A stretch of DNA of 64,000 bases from Alkalimarinus alittae (GTDB lineage Bacteria; Pseudomonadota; Gammaproteobacteria; Pseudomonadales; Oleiphilaceae). Of this stretch, positions 45,630 through 55,538 are shown piece by piece (the first letter of the stretch is position 1; each line of letters opens with the position of its first letter). The notes beneath the pieces are model-generated. The model worked only from the letters and a program-made list of their open reading frames with translations, did no database searches and was not told the origin of the DNA. Made by a program: the position numbers and the translations under genes. The stretch is taken from positions 2,208,001-2,272,000 of the forward strand of contig NZ_CP100390.1 of NCBI RefSeq assembly GCF_026016465.1, read 5' to 3'.

Positions 45630-47606
45630 TTAAGACGTTAGCGCGTCTAGCCCTTCGAATAACGTTAACGCTTCTGGGTTGGCCAGTGCGTCTTGGTTCT
45701 TTACTGTCTCTCCATGCACCACATTTCTAACCGCTAACTCTACGATTTTGCCACTGATGGTTCTGGGTATATCTGTTACTTGTATTATTTTTGCGGGTAC
45801 GTGTCTGGGCGTTGTATTGGCTCTGATGGTGTATTTAATTTTTTGAGTCAGTGTGTTGTCTAGTTTTATACCGGGTTTTAATCTTACAAATAAGATTACT
45901 CTTACGTCGTCTTCCCATTGCTGACCTATGGCAATGGATTCTAATACGTCGTCTATTTTTTCAACCTGTCGGTATATCTCTGCTGTTCCAATCCTGACTC
46001 CGCCTGGGTTTAGAACGGCATCGGATCTGCCATGTATGATGATGCCTTGTTGAATTATTTGGCCTGTCTTGTCTCTATGGTTAATAACTTCGCCATAATC
46101 CCCATGTGCCCAACAGTTCTCAAAGGATTCGAAATACGCTTTTTTATATTTTAAACCTCCTTTATCGTTCCAGAAGCCTGTGGGCATTGAGGGGAAGGGA
46201 GTTTGGCATACAAGTTCACCTTTACCTTCTTGTAAGGTGTGTCCACGTTCATCATAAAATGCTACGTCCATACCTAATCCGGCACATTGTAATTCTCCGC
46301 GATAAACGGGGAGTACGGGATTACCCAAGGCAAAGCAAGACACGATATCTGTTCCACCTGAAATGCTAGATACACACATATCTTTTTTTACTTTTTGGTA
46401 GAGGTAATCAAAGGTTTCGTGCGCAAGTGGGGAGCCGGTTGATAGTAGGGTGTTGAGTGTTGTTAGGTTATGTGTTTTTAAGGGGTGAAGACCTGCCTTA
46501 TCGCAGGCAGCGAAATATTTCGCGCTCGCACCGAATATCGATATCTGTTCTTGTTCTGCAATATCAAACAAAGTGCTGGGTGTTGGGTGAAATGGGGAGC
46601 CATCAAATAACGTGAGTGTTGCGCCTTGAGATAATGAGCTGACCACCCAGTTCCACATCATCCAACCGCAGGTCGTGTAATAAAATATGTTATCCGATTC
46701 ATTAAGGTTCGTATGCAGTGCTAGTTCTTTAACGTGCTGCAATAGTGTGCCGCCTACGCCATGAACAATACACTTTGGTACTCCTGTTGTTCCTGAGGAG
46801 TACATAATATATAGGGAGTCGGAGAAGTGGACGGGGGTGAATGTTAATGGTGTTGGTGTGTTAGGGGTGAAGTCTTGCCAAGCACTAGTTTTAACGCCGT
46901 AATTTAGTTTTGGTTCGTCATCAATATACTCAACTACGACGAGCTGAGTTAACGCGTTAAGCAACTGAACAATGCTTTTAACTCTTTCTGTCGTGCTAAT
47001 GCGCTTACCTGCATAGTGGTAACCATTGGTGGCAATTAACAATTTGGGTTGTATCTGGCCTAGGCGATCTATTACACCGTTAATACCAAAGTCTGGGGAG
47101 CACGATGACCAAACTGCGCCGATACTGGTTGTTGCTAGCATGGCAATAATGGATTCACTGCAATTGGGTAAAAAACCTGCGACGCGATCACCTTTAGTTA
47201 CGCCTAACTCACGCATAGAGGCTGCCACTCGTTCTACTTCATCATAGAGCTGGGCGTAGGTTAGTGTTTTACGGCCACCGTTTTCATTACGATCAATGAT
47301 TGCGATATCGTCATTACGCTTAGGTAATAGGTTCTCGGCAAAGTTTAGAGTCGCGTCTGGAAACCATTGAGTCTGTTGAAAGATTTCACCTTCAACCAAT
47401 ACCGTTGATGCTTCAAACGAGCCTTTCAAATTGAAATATTCAACGATGCTAGCCCAAAAGTGTTCTTTATATTCGATACTCCATTGATGAAGTTCTGGGT
47501 AGCCTGCGAACGTTCGTCCATATTTTTCTGCTATAAATGACTCAAACTGTGTCAGGTTGGCTGTTGATATGTGCTTTTTATCGGGCGCCCAAAGTAATTC
47601 ATTCAT
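45630..47606 (-). CDS. Acetoacetyl-CoA synthetase (acetoacetate-CoA ligase)
   Basis: The 658-residue ANL-family enzyme activates acetoacetate, the product of HMG-CoA lyase, with ATP and CoA. The AMP-binding P-loop YSSGTTGVPK, the GWMMWNWVVS segment typical of acetoacetyl-CoA and acetyl-CoA synthetases, and the C-terminal RTISGKIVE with the catalytic Lys are visible. It is the last gene of the liu operon, 12 bases after the lyase, so the pathway ends at acetoacetyl-CoA for thiolysis. The N-terminus is longer than in acetyl-CoA synthetase, as expected. Confidence 0.93.
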   Translation of the reverse strand: MNELLWAPDKKHISTANLTQFESFIAEKYGRTFAGYPELHQWSIEYKEHFWASIVEYFNLKGSFEASTVLVEGEIFQQTQWFPDATLNFAENLLPKRNDDIAIIDRNENGGRKTLTYAQLYDEVERVAASMRELGVTKGDRVAGFLPNCSESIIAMLATTSIGAVWSSCSPDFGINGVIDRLGQIQPKLLIATNGYHYAGKRISTTERVKSIVQLLNALTQLVVVEYIDDEPKLNYGVKTSAWQDFTPNTPTPLTFTPVHFSDSLYIMYSSGTTGVPKCIVHGVGGTLLQHVKELALHTNLNESDNIFYYTTCGWMMWNWVVSSLSQGATLTLFDGSPFHPTPSTLFDIAEQEQISIFGASAKYFAACDKAGLHPLKTHNLTTLNTLLSTGSPLAHETFDYLYQKVKKDMCVSSISGGTDIVSCFALGNPVLPVYRGELQCAGLGMDVAFYDERGHTLQEGKGELVCQTPFPSMPTGFWNDKGGLKYKKAYFESFENCWAHGDYGEVINHRDKTGQIIQQGIIIHGRSDAVLNPGGVRIGTAEIYRQVEKIDDVLESIAIGQQWEDDVRVILFVRLKPGIKLDNTLTQKIKYTIRANTTPRHVPAKIIQVTDIPRTISGKIVELAVRNVVHGETVKNQDALANPEALTLFEGLDALTS

Positions 47607-47618
47607 TTTCTAGTACCG

Positions 47619-48512
47619 TTATTTCGTCGGATGTGCGATGGCGACTTTTGAGCCATTTTGGCGGTTAAGCTGCTGGCAAATATAACGTCCTGCGTCGATC
47701 AGTTGATTGAGGTCTACACCTGAGTTGAGGCCTAATCCGTTTAGCATATAGACGACATCTTCAGTGGCTACATTTCCTGACGCACCTTTGGCATACGGGC
47801 AACCCCCGAGTCCTGCGGCGGAAGCGTCGACCGTTCTTATGCCGGTTTCCAACGATGCATAGATATTTGCTAAGGCTTGCCCGTAGGTGTCATGAAAGTG
47901 AACAGCTAATTGAGAGACGTCGATTTCGTTGGTTAGGCCTTTAATCAGTGCTTTAACGTTATGTGCTGTGCCCACACCGATGGTATCGCCTAGGGATATT
48001 TCATAGCAGCCAATATTGACTAATTGCTTTACTGTGTCGGCCACTTGTTTATGGCTTATAGCGCCTTCATAAGGGCAGCCCATGACGCATGACACATAAC
48101 CTCTTACTTTTAAGTTATGTGCTTTTGCTAATGCCATTAGGGGGATGAATCGTTCAATGCTCTGTTCGATACTGCAATTGATATTCTTTTGGCAAAACGT
48201 TTCAGAGGCGGCCGTAAAAATAGCTACTTCATCTACGCTGGCTGTTATTGCTTGCTCTAAGCCTTTCATATTAGGCGTTAAAGCAGAGTAGGTAACACCG
48301 GCAGTTCTTACAATAGATTGGAATACCTCGTGACTGGTTGCCATTTGAGGCACCCATTTAGGGGATACAAAGCTACCCGCTTCAATTGTTTTAAGCCCTG
48401 TTTTCGATAAAAGGTCTATAAATTGTACTTTCTGGGCTATCGAAAGCACTGTTGTTTCATTTTGTAGTCCGTCTCGCGGACCTACCTCAATCAGCTTGAC
48501 GTTATCAGACAT
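47619..48512 (-). CDS. liuE: Hydroxymethylglutaryl-CoA lyase
   Basis: The start is ATG 48,512 (MSDNVKLIEVGPRDGLQNE), after AAGGACAG, overlapping the liuD stop by 8 bases; the frame extends further upstream without a better start. The 297-residue TIM-barrel enzyme splits HMG-CoA into acetyl-CoA and acetoacetate. Metal and catalytic motifs are seen: VGPRDGLQ, SCVMGCPYEG, LAVHFHDTYGQA with the His-x-His pair, and the GCPYAKGASGN loop with the active-site Cys. Confidence 0.95.
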   Translation of the reverse strand: MSDNVKLIEVGPRDGLQNETTVLSIAQKVQFIDLLSKTGLKTIEAGSFVSPKWVPQMATSHEVFQSIVRTAGVTYSALTPNMKGLEQAITASVDEVAIFTAASETFCQKNINCSIEQSIERFIPLMALAKAHNLKVRGYVSCVMGCPYEGAISHKQVADTVKQLVNIGCYEISLGDTIGVGTAHNVKALIKGLTNEIDVSQLAVHFHDTYGQALANIYASLETGIRTVDASAAGLGGCPYAKGASGNVATEDVVYMLNGLGLNSGVDLNQLIDAGRYICQQLNRQNGSKVAIAHPTK

Positions 48513-50529
48513 TTTTTTGACTGTCCTTAGAGGAGGTTTTAAGCACTTCAAACTCAATCAATTGATTTTCTGCATCGACTAAATCCTGTGTTTTGCAGAA
48601 AACCTCTTTAATAATACCTGCATCTGGTGCAGAAATAGTGTGCTCCATTTTCATCGCTTCGATGATAATTAGCGCATCGCCTTTTTCAACGTGCTGGCCA
48701 GTGTCTACTTCAACACTTACAATTTTTCCGTGGATAGGTGCAAATAATGAGCCTTCTGGTTGCGGTTCTTCATACTGATAATTGCTAACTGGCAGCGAAA
48801 ACTGCAATGAGCAACCCTCTGTAAAGAGGTGGATACTGTCTTCCGAAATGTAGAACTGATTCGATGATTTAGTCCCGTTAATACGAGTGGTGATCTTATT
48901 CGCATCAACGCTGTAGGCAATTTCATAGGTCTGGCCTTCATAGTTGATTGATAACTGCTCATAGCGACCTTTTGATACGTTGAATATAAAAGGCTGATCT
49001 GCACTCACTAAGGTGAATGTGCTTGTTTGGCTTCCATTCAAATGCCATAAATCAGTGTTATCCCAAGGAGATGCGATATGAGATTGGTTGTTTTGTCGTA
49101 ATGGTGCTCGATTAGTGATTAGATGAATGTACAGTGTAGCGGCCATCAATAAGTCGGTTGTTTTGACGATCGGTGATGCAAATAACGTTGTTGAGTGCTG
49201 CTCAATAAACTCGGTGGTAATGTCTTTTTTTAGAAATGACGGATGAGTGATGACTGACTTTAAAAAGTCGCAATTTGTCTCGACCCCCGATATATGAAAG
49301 CTATTAAGCGCTTGATTCATTTTACGCGCTGCAATTTTACGGTTGTCGCCCCATGTAATAAGTTTGGCGATCATAGGGTCGTAAAATACGCTGATGGTAT
49401 CGTTCTGCCTTATGCCTGTATCTATCCTTATGTTGTCGTTTGGTTTAGGTTGGCTAAGGTAGCGAATCGTACCTGTTGCAGGTAAAAAATCATGTGCGGG
49501 ACTTTCAGCATAAATACGTGACTCAAATGCATGGCCTACACAGGGTATTTCTTGTTGTGAAAGCGGTAAGGGCTCACCATTGGCAATACGGAACTGCCAT
49601 TCCACAAGGTCGACTTGGGTGATCATCTCTGTCACGGGGTGTTCAACCTGAAGCCGGGTATTCATTTCCATAAAGTAAAATTGTTCATCTTTATCGAGCA
49701 AAAACTCGACGGTTCCAGCGCCGACATAATTGATTGCTTGAGCGCAGTCTAGTGCAGCCTTACCCATGGCCGCTCGAGTCTCGGGCGATAACCCAGGAGC
49801 AGGGGCTTCTTCTATTATTTTTTGATGGCGGCGCTGTATTGAACAGTCTCGATCATATAAATACACGCCATTGTTATTTTCATCGCAGAATATTTGAACT
49901 TCTATATGCCTAGGTTGCTCAATGTATTTCTCGATGAGTAACTTTTCGTCGCCAAACGAAGACAGTGCTTCTCGTTTTGCAGCGCGTATTGAGGATTCCA
50001 CTTGCTGAATGGATCGCACGATTCGCATGCCCTTACCGCCACCACCCGCAGAAGCTTTTATGAGTTGAGGAAAACCAATGGTGAGTGATTCTTCTGTCAA
50101 TATTTCAATTGACTGGTCATCGCCATGATACCCCGGAACCAGTGGTACACCGGCCTTGCTCATAATCAATTTTGCTTGGCTTTTTGACCCCATCGCCTCG
50201 ATGGATTCAGCGGGTGGCCCAATAAACACGATATTGTTTTGCTGACACTGTTTTGGGAGGTTAGGGTTCTCGGAAAGAAAGCCATAACCTGGGTGTATGG
50301 CTTGTGCACCTGCCGTTTTAGCAATTTCAATGATGGACGCTAACTTTAAATAACTTTGCGCAGGTTCGGCGCCGCCTAGGTAGTATGCTTCGTCTGCCAT
50401 GTCGACAAAAAGGGCCTGTCGGTCGGCATCTGAATATACCGCTACAGTCTTGATGCCCATTGCCTTGGCCGTTTTTATGATTCTACAGGCAATTTCACCA
50501 CGGTTTGCTATGAGTATTTTGGTAAACAT
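48505..50529 (-). CDS. liuD: Methylcrotonyl-CoA carboxylase biotin-carrying subunit
   Basis: The 674-residue protein carries biotin carboxylase (about 1-450; ANRGEIACRI, HPGYGFLSEN, the Gly-rich ASAGGGGKGMR and the EMNTRLQVEHPVTE ATP-grasp motif), a linker/BT region, and a C-terminal biotinyl domain with the biotinylated Lys in EAMKMEHT (near 640). It charges biotin with CO2 for transfer by LiuB to 3-methylcrotonyl-CoA. It starts three bases after the liuC stop. Confidence 0.95.
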   Translation of the reverse strand: MFTKILIANRGEIACRIIKTAKAMGIKTVAVYSDADRQALFVDMADEAYYLGGAEPAQSYLKLASIIEIAKTAGAQAIHPGYGFLSENPNLPKQCQQNNIVFIGPPAESIEAMGSKSQAKLIMSKAGVPLVPGYHGDDQSIEILTEESLTIGFPQLIKASAGGGGKGMRIVRSIQQVESSIRAAKREALSSFGDEKLLIEKYIEQPRHIEVQIFCDENNNGVYLYDRDCSIQRRHQKIIEEAPAPGLSPETRAAMGKAALDCAQAINYVGAGTVEFLLDKDEQFYFMEMNTRLQVEHPVTEMITQVDLVEWQFRIANGEPLPLSQQEIPCVGHAFESRIYAESPAHDFLPATGTIRYLSQPKPNDNIRIDTGIRQNDTISVFYDPMIAKLITWGDNRKIAARKMNQALNSFHISGVETNCDFLKSVITHPSFLKKDITTEFIEQHSTTLFASPIVKTTDLLMAATLYIHLITNRAPLRQNNQSHIASPWDNTDLWHLNGSQTSTFTLVSADQPFIFNVSKGRYEQLSINYEGQTYEIAYSVDANKITTRINGTKSSNQFYISEDSIHLFTEGCSLQFSLPVSNYQYEEPQPEGSLFAPIHGKIVSVEVDTGQHVEKGDALIIIEAMKMEHTISAPDAGIIKEVFCKTQDLVDAENQLIEFEVLKTSSKDSQKNV

Positions 50530-50532
50530 ACG

Positions 50533-51378
50533 TTAGTCTGCCTTGCTAGGTGGCGTATCATTATTTGTTTGTTCTGGCCAGACGGGAGAACGTTTCTCTA
50601 AAAATGCAGTTAAGCCTTCTTGGCCTTCTTCTGAAACTCTTAATGCCGCTATCAACTCGCAGGTATAGTCTGTTAACGCTTGGCCTTTTACCGAGTTGCT
50701 GACTTTGCTGATTAACCTTTTCGACTGGGTTAGGGCATTGGGTGCATTTTTGAGCAGCATTGAGATAATGTTATTGGTTACTTCATTGATTGAGTCGGGG
50801 TCTACGATTTCACTAATTAAGCCTAGTGATAGTGCTTTTTCGGCATTAAACACTTCGCCGGTTAAAAATAAACGACGGGCAGGGCGTGCGCCTATAGCAT
50901 CAATAACAAAAGGGGCGATAGTGGCGGGACTTAACCCCAGTTTTACTTCACTTAGCGCAAAACGAGATTCATTTTCAGCTATTACAATGTCTGAGCATGA
51001 GAGTAATCCGATGCCACCACCAAAAACAGACCCCCTTACTTTTGTCACAACAGGTTTACAGCACTGGTTAATCGTTGACATGAGCTTTTCAAGTTGTCGT
51101 GCGTCGGCAAGGTTCTCATCGTAGCTGGCATTGGCCATCGATTTCATCCAGTTTAAATCGGCCCCCGCTGAAAAGTGATCACCACTTGAGCTGAGTAAGA
51201 TAACCTTAACCTCAGAGCTTTGATCGGCATGATTAAAGGCGGCCGTTAGGTTTAGAATTAATTGGCTATCAAATGCATTTCTGACTTCAGGTCTATTTAG
51301 CGTGATGCGTGCAACGCCATTTGACGTTACTTCGTAAATAAGAGTGGTTTCTGCTGCTGTTGTGTGATGTGTATTCAT
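50533..51378 (-). CDS. liuC: Methylglutaconyl-CoA hydratase (enoyl-CoA hydratase family)
   Basis: The 281-residue crotonase-fold enzyme hydrates 3-methylglutaconyl-CoA to HMG-CoA. The oxyanion-hole segments SAGADLNWMK and GSVFGGGIGLLSCSDIV are present, and NRPEVRNAFD is typical. Position between liuB and liuD fixes the specific role. The ribosome site (GGATAAG) is weak but close to the ATG. Confidence 0.93.
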   Translation of the reverse strand: MNTHHTTAAETTLIYEVTSNGVARITLNRPEVRNAFDSQLILNLTAAFNHADQSSEVKVILLSSSGDHFSAGADLNWMKSMANASYDENLADARQLEKLMSTINQCCKPVVTKVRGSVFGGGIGLLSCSDIVIAENESRFALSEVKLGLSPATIAPFVIDAIGARPARRLFLTGEVFNAEKALSLGLISEIVDPDSINEVTNNIISMLLKNAPNALTQSKRLISKVSNSVKGQALTDYTCELIAALRVSEEGQEGLTAFLEKRSPVWPEQTNNDTPPSKAD

Positions 51379-51453
51379 GGTCTTATCCGTTAAACGCTGT
51401 ATAGAAAAGTGTTTGCTGTTAGTAGACCCATTTAAAGGGCGTGAACATCACGA

Positions 51454-53061
51454 TTACATGCGGAATACGCCAAACCGAGTCTCTTCTGCTTTAGTATTAA
51501 ATGATGCGGAAATCGCTAAACCTAACACTCTTCGAGTGTCTGAAGGCTTAATGATGCCATCATCCCAAAGACGGGCACTGGCATAGTACGGGTCAGATTG
51601 TTTATCGAACTGGTCAATAATGGGCTGCTTAAAATCGCGCTCTTCTTGCTCAGTCCAATCAATGTTTTTTCGCTCAAAATTGGTACGTTTAACTTGTGCT
51701 AAAACACCCGCTGCTTGCTCGCCTCCCATCACTGATATTCGGGCGTTCGGCCACATCCACATAAAGCGAGGGTTGTAGGCACGACCACACATGCCGTAGT
51801 TGCCTGCACCAAAGCTACCGCCAATCACAACGGTGTATTTAGGTACCTTTGCACACGCTACAGCCGTGACCATTTTCGCGCCATGTTTAGCGATTCCGCC
51901 TTCTTCATATTTTTTACCTACCATAAAACCAGTGATATTTTGCAGAAATACGAGGGGGATATTTCGTTGACAGCATAGCGCTATAAAATGTGCGCCTTTT
52001 TGAGCAGATTCAGAAAATAACACGCCGTTATTGGCAATGATGCCGACGGGATACCCCATAATACGCGCAAAGCCACAGACTAACGTGGTTCCAAATAATT
52101 GCTTGAACTCGTCAAATTCAGAGCCATCGACTAACCTTGCGATCACCTCTCTTGCGTCGTAGGGTGTTTTTAAATCCACTGGCACAACGCCATGTAATTC
52201 TTCGGGTGAATAGAGTGGCTCTTCAGGTACGCTGTAACTGGGTACAGGCTGTTTTTGGTGATGGGTGTTTTTAATGCATTGTCTTGCTAGGTGAAGTGCA
52301 TGTTCATCATTTTGAGCATAGTAATCAGCTACCCCCGACTTTTTGCAGTGAACATCTGCGCCCCCGAGCTCTTCTGCTGATACCTCTTCGCCTGTTGCCG
52401 CTTTCACTAATGGTGGGCCTGCGAGAAATATAGTGCTTTGATCTTTGACCATGATGCTTTCGTCTGCCATGGCGGGTACATAAGCGCCGCCAGCAGTGCA
52501 GAGCCCCATAACAACGGCAATTTGAGGTATACCTTTAGCGGACATATTGGCTTGCCGATAAAATATATGACCGAAATGCTCAGCGTCAGGGAACACTTCG
52601 TCTTGCTGGGGTAAATTTGCACCACCTGAATCAACTAAATAGATGCAGGGTAAGCCATTTTCCTCGGCAATGGTTTGTGCTCTGATATGTTTCTTAACTG
52701 AAAGAGGGTAGTACGTCCCGCCTTTTACGGTTGAATCATTGGCGACGATCATGCATTCGATGCCTTCTACTCGACCTATGCCTGCTATTACACCTGCAGC
52801 GGGCACTTTATCTTGGTAGACGTCATAGGCTGCTAGTTGGGCTATTTCGAGAAACGGTGTTCCTGGGTCAAGTAGTTTGGCAACACGCTCACGAGGTGGA
52901 AGTTTCCCTTTTGCTAGGTGTTTTTTTAGGGCTGTTTCACCGCCACCTAACTTTATTTCATCAACAACTAAATCGAGTTTACTGACTAACTCAGCCATTG
53001 CTATTTTTCGTTGCTTAAACGCGTCAGAGTGAGTGTTAACTTTACTCTTGATGATGGCCAT
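51454..53061 (-). CDS. liuB: Methylcrotonyl-CoA carboxylase carboxyltransferase subunit
   Basis: The 535-residue carboxyltransferase has the CT signatures [31 protein letters not shown] and the C-terminal [20 protein letters not shown] CoA/biotin site. It accepts carboxyl from biotin on LiuD. AGGA lies six bases before the ATG. It is 71 bases downstream of liuA and 75 upstream of liuC, consistent with one operon. Confidence 0.95.
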   Translation of the reverse strand: MAIIKSKVNTHSDAFKQRKIAMAELVSKLDLVVDEIKLGGGETALKKHLAKGKLPPRERVAKLLDPGTPFLEIAQLAAYDVYQDKVPAAGVIAGIGRVEGIECMIVANDSTVKGGTYYPLSVKKHIRAQTIAEENGLPCIYLVDSGGANLPQQDEVFPDAEHFGHIFYRQANMSAKGIPQIAVVMGLCTAGGAYVPAMADESIMVKDQSTIFLAGPPLVKAATGEEVSAEELGGADVHCKKSGVADYYAQNDEHALHLARQCIKNTHHQKQPVPSYSVPEEPLYSPEELHGVVPVDLKTPYDAREVIARLVDGSEFDEFKQLFGTTLVCGFARIMGYPVGIIANNGVLFSESAQKGAHFIALCCQRNIPLVFLQNITGFMVGKKYEEGGIAKHGAKMVTAVACAKVPKYTVVIGGSFGAGNYGMCGRAYNPRFMWMWPNARISVMGGEQAAGVLAQVKRTNFERKNIDWTEQEERDFKQPIIDQFDKQSDPYYASARLWDDGIIKPSDTRRVLGLAISASFNTKAEETRFGVFRM

Positions 53062-53132
53062 GGTTTTTCCTGATCGGTGACAAATTATAATGAGCGCTTA
53101 TGTTTGGGTAGCTCGATGCGCTAAAACGCGCG

Positions 53133-54302
53133 CTACTTTGATTCTAGAAACACTTCTCGACCAATTAACATTCTTCTTATCTCTGATGTTCCTGCGCCTA
53201 TCTCGTATAACTTGGCGTCTCGTAATAAGCGGCCTGCTGAAAACTCGTTTATATAGCCGTTTCCACCTAATATTTGTATCGCATCGAGCGCCATTTGTGT
53301 GGCAGCTTCTGCACAATATAAAATTACGCCAGCGGCATCTTTACGGGTTGTTTCACCGCGATCACAGGCATTGGCAACCGCATACAAGTAAGCTCTACAT
53401 GCATTAAGTGTAGTGTACATATCTGCGACCTTGCCCTGTATTAGCTGAAATTCACCTATGGATTGATTAAATTGTTTACGTTCATGTATATAAGGTACAA
53501 CGATGTCCATACAGGCTTGCATAATGCCGACGGGGCCGCCTGCTAGTACGACACGTTCATAATCTAAGCCGCTCATCAGCACTTTAACGCCATTGTTTTC
53601 GCCGCCTAGTATGTTTTGTTCTGGTACTTCGCAGTCTTGGAAGACTAATTCACAGGTGTTAGAACCTCGCATGCCTAACTTGTCTAGTTTTTCAGAGCGG
53701 CTAAAGCCTGGGGCGTTTCGTTCAACGATAAATGCAGTAATGCCGTGTGGGCCTTTTTTAATATCGGTTTTAGCGTAGATCACATAGGTATGTGCATCGG
53801 GGCCATTGGTAATCCACATTTTGCTACCGTTGAGGATATATTTATCGCCTTTCTTTTCGGCACGTAATTTCATGCTCACCACATCGCTACCGGCATTGGG
53901 TTCGCTCATGGCTAAAGCGCCAATATGCTCACCTGAAATCAACTTGGGTAGGTACTTTTTGCGTTGATCATCGTTACCATTTCTAAATATTTGATTGACG
54001 CAGAGGTTTGAATGGGCGCCATAGCTGAGGCCTATAGATGCAGATGCTCGGCTAATTTCTTCCATAGCGATGGTATGTGCAAGATAGCCCATGCTGGCCC
54101 CCCCCAATGACTCATCGACGGTTATACCGAGCAATCCCATATCTCCTAATTGTTGCCAAAGCTCATTAGGGAATGCGTTGTCTTTGTCAGTTTTGACTGC
54201 AATAGGGGCTATTTGGGTATCTGCAAACTGCTTTACTTGATCCCTTAGCATGTTGATGGTTTCGCCTAAACCAAAGTTGAGTGTGGTGTATTGGTTAGCC
54301 AT
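53133..54302 (-). CDS. liuA: Isovaleryl-CoA dehydrogenase
   Basis: The 389-residue acyl-CoA dehydrogenase oxidises isovaleryl-CoA to 3-methylcrotonyl-CoA and passes electrons to ETF (encoded at 43.8-45.5 kb). It shows [32 protein letters not shown], the [22 protein letters not shown] region and the C-terminal [16 protein letters not shown]. The catalytic Glu of isovaleryl-type enzymes would lie in the [12 protein letters not shown] segment. AGGAAAC precedes the ATG. Confidence 0.95.
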   Translation of the reverse strand: MANQYTTLNFGLGETINMLRDQVKQFADTQIAPIAVKTDKDNAFPNELWQQLGDMGLLGITVDESLGGASMGYLAHTIAMEEISRASASIGLSYGAHSNLCVNQIFRNGNDDQRKKYLPKLISGEHIGALAMSEPNAGSDVVSMKLRAEKKGDKYILNGSKMWITNGPDAHTYVIYAKTDIKKGPHGITAFIVERNAPGFSRSEKLDKLGMRGSNTCELVFQDCEVPEQNILGGENNGVKVLMSGLDYERVVLAGGPVGIMQACMDIVVPYIHERKQFNQSIGEFQLIQGKVADMYTTLNACRAYLYAVANACDRGETTRKDAAGVILYCAEAATQMALDAIQILGGNGYINEFSAGRLLRDAKLYEIGAGTSEIRRMLIGREVFLESK

Positions 54303-54322
54303 TGTTGTTTCCTATCTTTTTA

Positions 54323-54703
54323 TTATTTGTTGGCGTTCGAGAAGGCTTCTCGGCAGCGTATTTCGGCTTCGTCTAGTTCTACTTGCATCAATTCTATATC
54401 GACTAATTGCTGTGCGAGCAGTGAACGTTGTTGTTCGATTTTTTCGAGTAATGTCGAAAGTTGTTTAGCATTGCCTGATGCGGGGTCATACAACTCGATG
54501 AGCGCTTTTGATTCTGACAGGCTAAACCCTAATCGTTTACCTCTTAGAATAAGCTTGAGGTTGACTCTATCTTGATCAGAATAAATTCTTTTTTGTCCAT
54601 CTCGAGTCGGTGCCAGTAAGCCTTCTGCTTCGTAAAAACGAATGGTTCTTGTGGTGACATCGAACTCTTTTGATAAATCGCTAATAGAAAAGGTTTTAGT
54701 CAT
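54323..54703 (-). CDS. liuR: MerR-family regulator LiuR
   Basis: The 126-residue MerR protein has the N-terminal winged helix FSISDLSKEFDVTTRTIRFYEAEGLL and a C-terminal dimer coiled coil (about 75-110). It leads the liu operon, 20 bases before liuA, and should control it together with its own gene from the palindromic promoter just upstream. LiuR represses leucine breakdown genes in many gammaproteobacteria. Confidence 0.93.
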   Translation of the reverse strand: MTKTFSISDLSKEFDVTTRTIRFYEAEGLLAPTRDGQKRIYSDQDRVNLKLILRGKRLGFSLSESKALIELYDPASGNAKQLSTLLEKIEQQRSLLAQQLVDIELMQVELDEAEIRCREAFSNANK

Positions 54704-54753
54704 TTAATTAGTCTATTTCTGTCATGAGGGTTGATGCTGGATATCAATATATT

Positions 54754-54784
54754 GAATTACGTTGACGTTAACGTCAACTGTCAA
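54754..54784 (-). promoter_or_regulatory. liuR operon promoter with palindromic MerR-type operator
   Basis: On the minus strand a consensus -35 TTGACA (54,784-54,779) is followed by the 18-bp perfect palindrome GTTGACGTTAACGTCAAC (54,778-54,761) and a -10-like TAATTC (54,759-54,754). The spacer is 19 bases and is filled by the palindrome, the classic MerR arrangement. The liuR ATG lies about 50 bases beyond the -10. Confidence 0.72.
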
Positions 54785-54829
54785 TTGTGAAAAGTTGATC
54801 ATGGATGCTTAGTTGATTGGGAGGAGAGA

Positions 54830-55501
54830 CTATTGAAGACCTTTTAATAACCGTGAGTTTAGGTCTACCCAGCGAGAAAGTTTTCCGGCTTCACCGATTC
54901 TTTTTCCTTGCCCTCGCTGCTTAGAAAGCCATAAACCATCACCATTAAAGCTATACACCGGTACAAGGTCAGTGCGTTTAGAGGCGGGTTTAATAGAAGA
55001 AATTAAGTTGTCGAGTATTAAGGGCTCTGAGCTTGGTGTTTCATAGTAGGCTAGCACCATGTGTGCCTGGTTAAGCCTAATGGCTTTAACGTATGTAATG
55101 CGAAGCTTTTCGACAGGTACGCCCATTGTTTTGAGGGTGAAGTACTTTGCAATAGAGTAATCTTCACAGTCGCCGGCATTGGTGGCAAGAAGCTCTACAG
55201 GAGTCGCCCAATAATCTTCTTCGCCCCAATGTTCTAAATCAGATTTAAAATTCGCACGATTAAAGAATGTGTTTACTTGGTCTAGTTTATCTTGGGTAGA
55301 AAGCTGGGTAGGGGTGGTAGCCAGTCGCTGCCATAGCATTAGACGGCTTTTGGCGGGTTGACCGTATTTGTTCTCGATAAAATCGAGCAGCTTGTCACTT
55401 AGTTCGAAGGCATAAAGCAGAGAGACGCTCAGCGACAATGCGAGTATCAGAGTATTACGGACATGAGTCTTGGCAGTGTGTGATAAATGCATTATTCCCA
55501 T
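54830..55501 (-). CDS. LapG-like periplasmic cysteine protease (BTLCP family)
   Basis: The 223-residue protein has an N-terminal signal-like hydrophobic segment (about 15-32) and a transglutaminase-like catalytic triad: Cys112 in GDCEDYS, His147 in NQAHMVL and Asp164 in LILDNL. LapG proteases cut large surface adhesins such as LapA under control of the c-di-GMP receptor LapD. No LapD or adhesin gene is in the window, so the partner is unknown. ATG 55,501 and ATG 55,492 are both possible. It lies 37 bases after gspC on the same strand. Confidence 0.8.
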   Translation of the reverse strand: MGIMHLSHTAKTHVRNTLILALSLSVSLLYAFELSDKLLDFIENKYGQPAKSRLMLWQRLATTPTQLSTQDKLDQVNTFFNRANFKSDLEHWGEEDYWATPVELLATNAGDCEDYSIAKYFTLKTMGVPVEKLRITYVKAIRLNQAHMVLAYYETPSSEPLILDNLISSIKPASKRTDLVPVYSFNGDGLWLSKQRGQGKRIGEAGKLSRWVDLNSRLLKGLQ

Positions 55502-55538
55502 CTAGCCAGTTGCGTCTCTAATCACTAATGTTAGCTGT

